In this document: piece by piece, positions 1-5,514 of the stretch
Position numbering within the stretch: position 1 is the first letter of the stretch
How the letters are laid out: the number at the start of each line of letters is the position of its first letter
Assembly (NCBI GenBank): GCA_027364775.1
Contig: DAHXOS010000053.1
Coordinates: 1-10,488 of the forward strand
Length of the DNA: 10,488 nt
Direction: 5' to 3'
Source: a bacterium
GTDB taxonomy: Bacteria; Patescibacteriota; Microgenomatia; Daviesbacterales; UBA10151
Notes under the pieces: model-generated
The model's database searches: none
Seen by the model: only the letters and a program-made list of their open reading frames with translations
Told to the model about the DNA's origin: nothing
Program-made: the position numbers and the translations under genes

Positions 1-937
1 CTATGATATGTACTACATGTCTTTGGTTAAAAGTAGTTAATACTTCACTAAACTTACCAACACCAACATATTTTGCATAATAAGCTGCTATATGTAAATA
101 AAGTCTGGAGTAAGCCTTCTCAGCAAGCTTAAAGCGCAGTTCAGGGTTTGATACTAAAGCCTGATTTATAGTTTGGATTAATTGATCTGGACTTTCTAAA
201 CGAGCATCATCTTCTTCTATGGTAGAAATCTCCCCTTCTATAATTTCTTCCGCTTTTTTGGGATCTTTACTTGCTCTTAACAATCTTTCATAAGGAGTAG
301 CAGCTCGATCTTCATAATATGCACGCTCCCTTGCTTCTGCAGCCCTTCTAGCTTCTTCATCTTCCGCTTTTCTTCTATTTTCCTCTTCCCTTTTACTGTT
401 AATTTCATCTACTAAAGGTCTCGCTTCCCACTCCCAATCATCTCTTCTTTCAGCAGGTCTATCATAAGCAGTTACCATACCCAATACGCTGTTAACTTCT
501 TCATTTAATGTAGTCAGACCCTGATGAAAATAATAGCTTCTTGCTCCTTTTAACCCTTGTCTACTGTAAGCTTTACCTGCCGGTGTTTTATCATAACCAA
601 CTTCAGCAAATTCAGCTTCTTGTCGTGCTTGATCTAATAGCTGCATCGCTCCTCCGTGATCACCTCTATATAAAAGATCAGATACACGCATATTAAGGCT
701 ATCTAATCTTAGATCGATACTTTGAAAATGCCCCTGATTTTTAGCGCTGGTTAATAAAGTATCGCGTTGGACCTTAAGATGTCTCAGATTACGTCTTGCA
801 GCCTTACTTTCTTTAGGGGTCAAACCATCAGCTATTCTCTCATTAAGTTGGTCAAGCTGGCTTTGAATTTGTTCAAATTTAGAGGAAGGGTGTGGTTCGC
901 CTTCTGGCCCCCTTGGTGATTCTGGTGTTGGTGGCAT
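1..937 (-). CDS. Charged coiled-coil protein, unrecognised; C-terminus beyond window
   Basis: I read 312 codons without a stop from the ATG at 937 to the left edge, so the C-terminus is missing. The family is not recognised. The N-terminus is Pro/Glu/Gly-rich and probably disordered (residues 1-20). Residues 20-65 and 70-110 look like helical, coiled-coil segments. A highly charged Arg/Glu/Ala helix spans about 178-210, and 250-312 is a hydrophobic helical region containing NPEL. There is no signal peptide or membrane segment, so it is probably cytoplasmic. The start is chosen because a perfect TATAAT lies exactly six bases upstream and no Shine-Dalgarno is present, which fits a leaderless mRNA. 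It is divergent from the J-domain gene at 984 and shares that protein's layout: an N-terminal helical part, then an Arg/Glu coil, then a segment containing NP(E/K)L. The missing end might therefore carry a J-domain, but this is a guess. Coding status is well supported; function is unknown. Confidence 0.8.
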   Translation of the reverse strand, partial: MPPTPESPRGPEGEPHPSSKFEQIQSQLDQLNERIADGLTPKESKAARRNLRHLKVQRDTLLTSAKNQGHFQSIDLRLDSLNMRVSDLLYRGDHGGAMQLLDQARQEAEFAEVGYDKTPAGKAYSRQGLKGARSYYFHQGLTTLNEEVNSVLGMVTAYDRPAERRDDWEWEARPLVDEINSKREEENRRKAEDEEARRAAEARERAYYEDRAATPYERLLRASKDPKKAEEIIEGEISTIEEDDARLESPDQLIQTINQALVSNPELRFKLAEKAYSRLYLHIAAYYAKYVGVGKFSEVLTTFNQRHVVHII

Positions 938-943
938 ATGCTA

Positions 944-949
944 ATTATA
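944..949 (-). promoter_or_regulatory. -10 box of a probable leaderless promoter for the leftward gene
   Basis: The minus strand reads TATAAT, then six bases (TAGCAT), then the ATG at 937. Transcription normally starts about seven bases past the -10 box, so the mRNA would begin at or next to the start codon. No Shine-Dalgarno is present. No good -35 hexamer is visible at 16-18 bp spacing. Confidence 0.6.
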
Positions 950-971
950 CTAAATTCAAACTTCTAGTGTG

Positions 972-977
972 TATAAT
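972..977 (+). promoter_or_regulatory. -10 box of a probable leaderless promoter for the J-domain gene
   Basis: The plus strand reads TATAAT, then six bases (AAAGTT), then the ATG at 984. This is the same spacing as the divergent gene on the other strand. The hexamer falls inside the reading frame of an upstream GTG (969), which argues that the GTG is not the true start. No convincing -35 box is seen. Confidence 0.6.
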
Positions 978-983
978 AAAGTT

Positions 984-1955
984 ATGCCCGAGGCAGAACT
1001 ACCTCATTTAGAAATCAACCCTGAACAAGATTATAAAGCAATGCTTTTTTTTAGTGATGATTTATTAGATCATGCAAGGAAATTAGAACCGGCAGACCCC
1101 AAAAAAGCTTTTACCAGAGGAGATTTTTGGCCAAAATTTTGGAGAGATTTGACTTTTAATGAAGAGAGATTAGAAGATACCCATGCCTCATATCAAGCTG
1201 ATATTCAGAAACTATTTGCTACGCAAGGACCAGATGGTGAATTTGCCAAAAAAATGGAGGCAGATTTAGGAGAAAATTTAGCTGATCATATTTTAAGAAG
1301 CTTTGGGGTAAAAACCAAAAGACAAGAGGAAGAGCAACGGAAAAAAACTGAACAAGATCATCAGCAAAGAGAACAAGAAAGGAAGAGGCAAGAAGAGATC
1401 CGCAGAAAAGCTGAGGAAGTCTATGCAAGAAGGATTTTTGAACAACAATGGAGTCGATTAGAAGGTAGGTTGCTTAAGGATTCTTCATTAAACAGCCAGT
1501 TCGGTAGATTTTCATCTGTCATGGATTTAATACACGCTGCCATCTTAGCAAACCCAAAACTTTCTCCTTCAGTAGTTAGAGCAGGCTTTGCTGTTTTAAT
1601 TCCAAAGGCTTTTACGACTGTTGATGAATATAAAAAATTCGCAATTGATGCTACAGCATATGATAACTCTCATTACACAACTAAATTTGCCCAAACCATC
1701 CTTATCCCTGAAGATATTAGGAAAAAGCTTTCTGCTCAAGCTAAACTCGGGGCAGATGAGAGGGTTACAAATCCTAATGACTTAAAAAGGATTAGAAGTA
1801 TTTACCGAAAATTAGCCATTGCTAGCCATCCAGATATGAGAGAACACAACCTTAACAATCGTAACTATTACAACATCTTCTCTGCTCTAATTAGAGATAT
1901 CAACAACGCCCACACAGTTTTAACTAACAAGAAAATTATTCCAGACAAGATTTAG
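984..1955 (+). CDS. Coiled-coil protein with C-terminal J-domain-like (DnaJ-type) segment
   Basis: The protein has 323 residues. The C-terminal part (about 265-316) resembles a J-domain: a basic helix with YRKLAIASHPDM, containing the HPD tripeptide at 282-284 that J-domains use to stimulate Hsp70 ATPase, followed by a helix ending in INNAHTVL. Residues about 110-150 form a strongly charged Glu/Arg/Gln coiled coil. The N-terminal 100 residues are helical and unrecognised. There is no signal peptide, zinc-finger or Gly/Phe region, so it is not a classical DnaJ. It may recruit a DnaK-type chaperone to a specific partner (inference). An upstream in-frame GTG at 969 would add five residues, but it overlaps the -10 hexamer; ATG 984 fits the leaderless pattern seen in its neighbours. 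The stop overlaps the convergent gene by 4 nt. Confidence 0.8.
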   Translation: MPEAELPHLEINPEQDYKAMLFFSDDLLDHARKLEPADPKKAFTRGDFWPKFWRDLTFNEERLEDTHASYQADIQKLFATQGPDGEFAKKMEADLGENLADHILRSFGVKTKRQEEEQRKKTEQDHQQREQERKRQEEIRRKAEEVYARRIFEQQWSRLEGRLLKDSSLNSQFGRFSSVMDLIHAAILANPKLSPSVVRAGFAVLIPKAFTTVDEYKKFAIDATAYDNSHYTTKFAQTILIPEDIRKKLSAQAKLGADERVTNPNDLKRIRSIYRKLAIASHPDMREHNLNNRNYYNIFSALIRDINNAHTVLTNKKIIPDKI

Positions 1956-3205
1956 GACTCTTTTAAATTTTTACTGCAATCATTGCATTTATTATCTTTG
2001 ACACAATGGGTTAAGTTCTCAAATCCACAATGAGGACATTTTATATTACTAGAAGACTCAGAATTACTTACAAAAAGGCTTTTTAAACTAATTGAGCTAC
2101 TGAGAAGACTTCTACCAACAATTTTGCTACAGCCTGTTTCCAAAATCAGCCTGCCAATATCATCATAATGAACCCTAGAGGTTGGCTGACCTTTAACCAT
2201 TTTAAAAATAATTTCTGAATGAAGCTGCTCTAATTGTTCTACAGATTCCTCTCTTTGCAATGCCCACAACAAAAGCCAAGCTCCCACATTACAATCCTCT
2301 TTAATTTCTAAAGGTTTACCAGCTGTTGTAAATGGCAATCCGGAAATTTTTTCTATAAAACTAGTTACCTCCTCTTCCTTAATTTCTCCTACCTTAAAGC
2401 CAATATCAGTAATTACTCTATCCAAATCGGAATTATTATCAATCTTTTGGGATGAAAAATAATTCCTAATTTCAGCAGCTTGACTGGTATTAATATGGTT
2501 GCTCTTAGTTTGAGAGGCAAAGCCCACTCCTACCACCTCTCCTTGGGGATTTTTATCAAACTTAATATTTACCCAAGTAAAAAAAGTGTCAGGATAATAA
2601 CAATCTCCATCACGCTCTTTATTGGGATCAAATTTAGGACTCGGCATAAATATACTCCAACCTTCTTCTAATAGCTTGTTACCGGTTTCTTGAGATTGCT
2701 TCCATTTTAGGTAAAACTCATTAACCTTTTCTACAAAGTTACAGGCTTGGACAAATTCTGTTCCTCTCCTTGCTCCATTAACACCCTCTAAAATACTTTT
2801 TTTGTTATATTCATCACTTTCATGAACGACTTTAATTTTGCCATCTTCACCCTTAATAAATTGGTAGTTAAATTTATGGGTCTCTTTTGTATCTATGGCC
2901 TCCCAACCAATTGTAAAAAGATCCTCTCTTAAGATTTTCCAGATGATTTTATCTGCTTCTACTTGCCCTTTTTCTCCTTTTAACTTATGGTAAAGATCCA
3001 AAGTTTTCCTAATATCAAAGAACATGCTTTGGTTCTCGGGGTTTTCTTTAGGCTTTAGGAAATCTGATTCAGAAAATTCTCTAACTGTATCTTTTATTGC
3101 ACCAGGATAAACCCGATCATCAAATTGCATTCTGATTACTTCATACTTGTAACCAAACTGGGAGGTAATATTTGCTGGTGATTCTTTTGTAACTGTTTCA
3201 ACCAT
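1952..3205 (-). CDS. Unrecognised protein with C-terminal zinc ribbon
   Basis: The protein has 417 residues and no family I recognise. Its C-terminus carries two CxxC knuckles, CPHC at 390-393 and CNDC at 407-410, separated by 13 residues, as in a zinc ribbon. The rest is a mixed alpha/beta soluble protein with many aromatic and charged residues. There is no signal peptide or membrane helix, so it is probably cytoplasmic. The frame extends upstream to a TTG at 3241, but that codon lies at the base of a terminator hairpin and the added 12 residues would be encoded by the hairpin itself. ATG 3205 is preferred, with TATCCT six bases upstream. No Shine-Dalgarno is visible at normal spacing. The gene lies directly downstream of the structured RNA on the same strand, which may control it. 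Its 3' end overlaps the convergent J-domain gene by 4 nt, with no terminator between them. Confidence 0.75.
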   Translation of the reverse strand: MVETVTKESPANITSQFGYKYEVIRMQFDDRVYPGAIKDTVREFSESDFLKPKENPENQSMFFDIRKTLDLYHKLKGEKGQVEADKIIWKILREDLFTIGWEAIDTKETHKFNYQFIKGEDGKIKVVHESDEYNKKSILEGVNGARRGTEFVQACNFVEKVNEFYLKWKQSQETGNKLLEEGWSIFMPSPKFDPNKERDGDCYYPDTFFTWVNIKFDKNPQGEVVGVGFASQTKSNHINTSQAAEIRNYFSSQKIDNNSDLDRVITDIGFKVGEIKEEEVTSFIEKISGLPFTTAGKPLEIKEDCNVGAWLLLWALQREESVEQLEQLHSEIIFKMVKGQPTSRVHYDDIGRLILETGCSKIVGRSLLSSSISLKSLFVSNSESSSNIKCPHCGFENLTHCVKDNKCNDCSKNLKES

Positions 3206-3211
3206 AAATTT

Positions 3212-3217
3212 AGGATA
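3212..3217 (-). promoter_or_regulatory. Possible -10 box (TATCCT) of a leaderless promoter for the zinc-ribbon gene
   Basis: The minus strand reads TATCCT, six bases (AAATTT), then the ATG at 3205. The spacing is the same as for the two TATAAT hexamers at 944-949 and 972-977. The match to consensus is 4 of 6, no -35 box fits, and the hexamer touches the end of the upstream terminator's T-run. If real, the gene is transcribed independently of the RNA upstream. Confidence 0.35.
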
Positions 3218-3238
3218 AAAAATCCCCTCTTCGAGGGG
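3217..3238 (-). terminator. Intrinsic terminator of the structured RNA
   Basis: On the minus strand a six-base-pair GC-rich stem (CCCCTC/GAGGGG, 3224-3238) with a GAA loop is followed by one A and then six T (3222-3217). This is a canonical rho-independent terminator. It lies between the RNA and the ATG at 3205, so it either ends a stand-alone RNA or acts as an attenuator for the zinc-ribbon gene. Confidence 0.7.
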
Positions 3239-3264
3239 CAAACATTTTTCTTTGGCTCGAAGAG
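3227..3264 (-). promoter_or_regulatory. Alternative antiterminator pairing competing with the terminator
   Basis: The minus-strand RNA contains CTCTTCGAG (3264-3256) and, 20 bases later, its exact complement CTCGAAGAG (3235-3227). The second copy includes the loop and parts of both arms of the terminator stem. Forming this 9-bp helix would prevent the terminator. Mutually exclusive pairings of this kind are the hallmark of attenuators and riboswitch expression platforms. The pairing is seen directly; regulatory use is inferred. Confidence 0.45.
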
Positions 3265-3406
3265 AACAATAAGAGTTTAGGCAGTCCGGCTTTACGGTTG
3301 CGGCACAGCAGTGGAATTCCCTAAAAAGGTCACCACCTTTCCCCTAATCAAGGCATTTGCCTTGAGATTGGTCTGATCCAATCACCTCTTTTTAAATTGT
3401 GAAAAA

Positions 3407-3435
3407 ATGATAACTTGTATAGCAAAATTAGTCAA
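3407..3435 (-). promoter_or_regulatory. Sigma-70-type promoter of the structured RNA
   Basis: The minus strand reads TTGACT (3435-3430), a 17-bp spacer, then TATCAT (3412-3407). Each hexamer matches consensus at 5 of 6 positions and the spacer is optimal. Transcription would start near 3400, just before the first hairpin of the RNA. It is the best promoter in the window. Confidence 0.65.
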
Positions 3436-3452
3436 CCCACAATATCTAGTAT

Positions 3453-3515
3453 ATAGTTGATAGTTTTTAGTGAATAGCTAAAGTATCTATGTAATTAGAT
3501 TGAACTATAAACTAT
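3453..3515. repeat. Four ATAGTT copies arranged as two inverted pairs
   Basis: ATAGTT occurs at 3453-3458 and 3460-3465. Its complement AACTAT occurs at 3503-3508 and 3510-3515. Within each pair the repeat period is 7 bp, and the two pairs face each other across 37 bp. The array sits between the leftward RNA promoter and the candidate promoter of the rightward operon, so it could be an operator for a shared regulator. It could also be chance in AT-rich DNA. The rest of 3436-3532 shows nothing else. Confidence 0.35.
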
Positions 3516-3532
3516 TCTTATGCTCTACTTAC

Positions 3533-3560
3533 TTGATAAAATGATCCACTTTTATATGCT
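3533..3560 (+). promoter_or_regulatory. Candidate promoter of the type IV secretion-like operon
   Basis: TTGATA (3533-3538, 5 of 6 matches) is followed by a 16-bp spacer and TATGCT (3555-3560, 4 of 6 matches). Transcription would begin near 3567, leaving about 50 nt of leader with a Shine-Dalgarno before the ATG at 3617. The -10 box is weak, and TATATG at 3553 is an alternative with too short a spacer. Confidence 0.4.
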
Positions 3561-3602
3561 TGTTTGGCTAATTTTCACGCAGTAGGATGAGAACAAATAA
3601 AA

Positions 3603-3608
3603 AAGGAG
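3603..3608 (+). promoter_or_regulatory. Shine-Dalgarno that fixes the PrgI-family start
   Basis: AAGGAG lies eight bases before the ATG at 3617. The earlier in-frame ATG at 3587 has no such site and would translate through this one. The contrast with the three SD-less genes to the left is notable. Confidence 0.75.
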
Positions 3609-3616
3609 AAATAACT

Positions 3617-4687
3617 ATGGAATCCCATCCTGTCCCCCAAAACGTTACAACTTTTGAATTTCACCTAATTGGGGACATGACCATTAAGCAATTTGCCTAC
3701 TTGGCTGTAGGCTTGACTTGCGCCTATCTTACTTTTATTTTTTTATTTAAAAGCGTCCCTTTAATTGCTTCCCCTATTATTGGTTTTTCAATTATTTTGG
3801 GTGCGGCATTTGCTTTTGTACCAATTATGGAAAGACCGTTAGACCACTGGGTAATCACCTTTTTTAGAGCTATTTACAAACCTACTGAATTTAAATTTAA
3901 ATCCAAAATGTTTGAAGATAATCCGCTACTGTTTAATAACCGCTTGGAAGTTTATTTAAATACTTTAAATCTTTATAAAAATACTAAACTTCATCCTAAC
4001 CCGTCTTTTGCAACACCCAAAATTATTCACCAACCCACTCAATTGCAAACACCCAAATTAATTACAGATATAAAGATAGCGGATTCCATGAACCCCTCTT
4101 TGCCGGTTAAACCAATTTTAAAAGTTGATGGACTAGATCAATCACTTAAACTAATCAAACAGGCGGAGGAAGTTAAAAGTTTGATTGCTAAAACTCAGGC
4201 TGAAATAAATGCAATTAGATACCGGGCTGCTCAGCCTGGAACTGATTCACGACAATTTACCCAGGAATATCAGGATGCTTTAAATGAGTTGCAACAGCTA
4301 AATAAAAAAGCTGCCGAGATATCCAGATTAATGGCAGGTTTAGGTAAAACCGGGAGTTTACCTAGGCCTATTGCTCAAGCCAAAGTCATGCCTGTTTTAT
4401 CTTTAACTACTATACCAAATATTATTAATGGTATTGTTGCTGACTCCCAAGGTAGTTATTTAGAAGGAGCGATCGTGATTGCCCATGATAAAGAGGGCTT
4501 ACCTGTCAGGGCCTTAAAAACAAATAAATTAGGCCAATTTGTAGCAGCAACACCCTTACCAGATGATACTTACCACCTAAGTATTGAAAAAGAAGACTTG
4601 GTATTTGATAGCATCCAAATAGAACTTAAAGGCCAAATTTTAAAACCGCTATTTATTAAAGCCAAAAGGATCGGAGGAGTAACATGA
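3617..4687 (+). CDS. PrgI/VirB3-like membrane protein with C-terminal carboxypeptidase-regulatory-like domain
   Basis: The protein has 356 residues. The N-terminus (1-100) matches the PrgI family seen in Gram-positive and CPR type IV secretion loci: a short HPVPQN start, LIGDMTIKQF, two hydrophobic helices (about 24-45 and 48-69), then a cytoplasmic-type segment ending in FRAIYKPTEFKF. PrgI-type proteins are thought to fill the VirB3 role, docking the VirB4 ATPase at the membrane. Residues about 175-240 form a helical, coiled-coil-like linker. Residues 268-338 (NGIVADSQGSYLEGAIV..., then TNKLGQFVAATPLPDDTYHL) look like a carboxypeptidase-regulatory-like beta-sandwich, which is not part of the short classical PrgI of about 115 residues. 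The start is chosen by the Shine-Dalgarno at 3603. The stop overlaps the next ATG (ATGA), so translation is probably coupled. Confidence 0.85.
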   Translation: MESHPVPQNVTTFEFHLIGDMTIKQFAYLAVGLTCAYLTFIFLFKSVPLIASPIIGFSIILGAAFAFVPIMERPLDHWVITFFRAIYKPTEFKFKSKMFEDNPLLFNNRLEVYLNTLNLYKNTKLHPNPSFATPKIIHQPTQLQTPKLITDIKIADSMNPSLPVKPILKVDGLDQSLKLIKQAEEVKSLIAKTQAEINAIRYRAAQPGTDSRQFTQEYQDALNELQQLNKKAAEISRLMAGLGKTGSLPRPIAQAKVMPVLSLTTIPNIINGIVADSQGSYLEGAIVIAHDKEGLPVRALKTNKLGQFVAATPLPDDTYHLSIEKEDLVFDSIQIELKGQILKPLFIKAKRIGGVT

Positions 4688-5514
4688 CCACCCAACAACA
4701 TTTACCTATAAAAGATATTAAGGATGATCTGGTTATCTTAAAAGATGGTAGCATGGCGATGGTTATCCAAACTACTGCTGTTAACTTTGATTTGCTTTCG
4801 GAAAACGAACAGCTAGCAATTATTGAAACTTTCGCCCAGTTTTTAAACTCCTTATCCTTTGTAATTCAAATTGTGATCAGATCAAAAAGGTTGGATATTT
4901 CTAGTTATTTAGGTCAACTTACAGAGGCCCAACAACGGCAAAAAAACCCCTTGCTTAAACAAATTATGCAGCATTATCAAACCTTTGTTGCAACAACTAT
5001 TCGCGAAAACGAGGTTTTAGATAAACAGTTTTTTATAGTCATACCTGTTTCTTATTATGAAGTTGGCTTGATCAATAATACTGATGCAAACTTTACCAAA
5101 ATAAAAACATTACTTATACCTAGACGTGACCATGTTTTAAAACAACTTACAAGAATAGGATTAAAGGGAACAGTTTTAACTCAGGAAAAATTGATCAAGC
5201 TATATTATGATATTTTTAACGAATCCAGCATTAACGAAAGGAATGAGTCTCTTGAAGATAAGCCAACGGTCAGCGCTTTAGGACAACAAAAAACAACCCT
5301 ACCTCAGACTAATCCAGTTCAAATACAACCCCAACCCCCTTTACAGCCTATAATCCCTTCTCCAGATATTCAAGCTCCAGCTTTAACAACTTATGTGGCA
5401 CCGGTTAATAGAGTTGCTCCTTTACCCCAGACTAATATAACTCCCAATACCCGAATCAACAATCATACACCGTTTGTAGTTGAAGAATTAGGAGATGAAT
5501 TTGGCTATGTTTAA
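4684..5514 (+). CDS. TraC-like protein: separate N-terminal VirB4-type domain with Pro/Gln-rich tail
   Basis: The protein has 276 residues. Residues 5-190 resemble the TraC-like domain that in CPR genomes often lies between PrgI and the VirB4 ATPase: KDIKDDLVILKDGSMAMVIQ, FAQFLNSLSFVIQIVIRSKRLD, FFIVIPVSYY, then a helix with IGLKGTVLTQEKLIKLYYDIFN. It corresponds to the N-terminal part of VirB4/TraC motors and has no Walker motifs. Residues about 200-262 are low-complexity, rich in Pro, Gln and Thr, and probably flexible; the end is acidic (EELGDEFGYV). GGAGG at 4673-4677 serves the ATG, which overlaps the upstream stop by 4 nt. It most likely works in a complex with the PrgI-type protein and the ATPase on either side (inference). 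Confidence 0.8.
   Translation: MTTQQHLPIKDIKDDLVILKDGSMAMVIQTTAVNFDLLSENEQLAIIETFAQFLNSLSFVIQIVIRSKRLDISSYLGQLTEAQQRQKNPLLKQIMQHYQTFVATTIRENEVLDKQFFIVIPVSYYEVGLINNTDANFTKIKTLLIPRRDHVLKQLTRIGLKGTVLTQEKLIKLYYDIFNESSINERNESLEDKPTVSALGQQKTTLPQTNPVQIQPQPPLQPIIPSPDIQAPALTTYVAPVNRVAPLPQTNITPNTRINNHTPFVVEELGDEFGYV

Larger units (their letters stand above)
3217..3400 (-). ncRNA. Structured RNA of about 180 nt: stand-alone ncRNA or regulatory leader
   Basis: A strong promoter (3435-3407) and a terminator (3238-3217) bracket this segment. In transcript order, hairpins are visible at 3383-3366 (GATTGG/CCAATC), 3365-3348 (TCAAGGC/GCCTTGA, 7 bp, directly abutting the first), 3340-3325 (AAAGGT/ACCTTT with GGTG loop), and a long-range TTAGG/CCTAA pair (3324-3320 with 3281-3277) enclosing a core of about 38 nt. 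The core contains TTCCACTGCTG, GCCGCAACCGTAAA and GCCGGACTGCC. These bring to mind conserved pieces of cobalamin riboswitches (AGGGAA, CUG-CCGCAAC-GU and a final CUGCC), but the usual hairpin between AGGGAA and the CUG segment is absent, so I do not assign that family. No credible protein frame was seen. The start is predicted from the promoter. Strand and extent are fairly well supported; function is not. Confidence 0.6.

Noticed and set aside
969..983. GTG start five codons upstream of the J-domain gene
   Set aside because: The codons overlap the TATAAT box and no ribosome binding site precedes them; ATG 984 fits the pattern of its neighbours.
3206..3241. TTG start extending the zinc-ribbon protein by 12 residues
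   Set aside because: The extension would be encoded by the terminator hairpin and T-run, and no Shine-Dalgarno is present.
3366..3395. Plus-strand hairpin followed by TTTTT, terminator-like
   Set aside because: The T-run is separated from the stem by several bases and the hairpin is better explained as the first helix of the minus-strand RNA.
3241..3400. c-di-GMP (GEMM) or SRP-type RNA
   Set aside because: The segment CCGTAAAGCCGGACTGCC is loosely GEMM-like, but the other conserved block and the tetraloop-receptor layout are missing; no SRP GGAAGCAGC-type loop exists.
3587..3616. Upstream ATG for the PrgI-family protein
   Set aside because: The ten added residues would be encoded by the leader that contains the AAGGAG site; the family normally begins close to HPVPQ.
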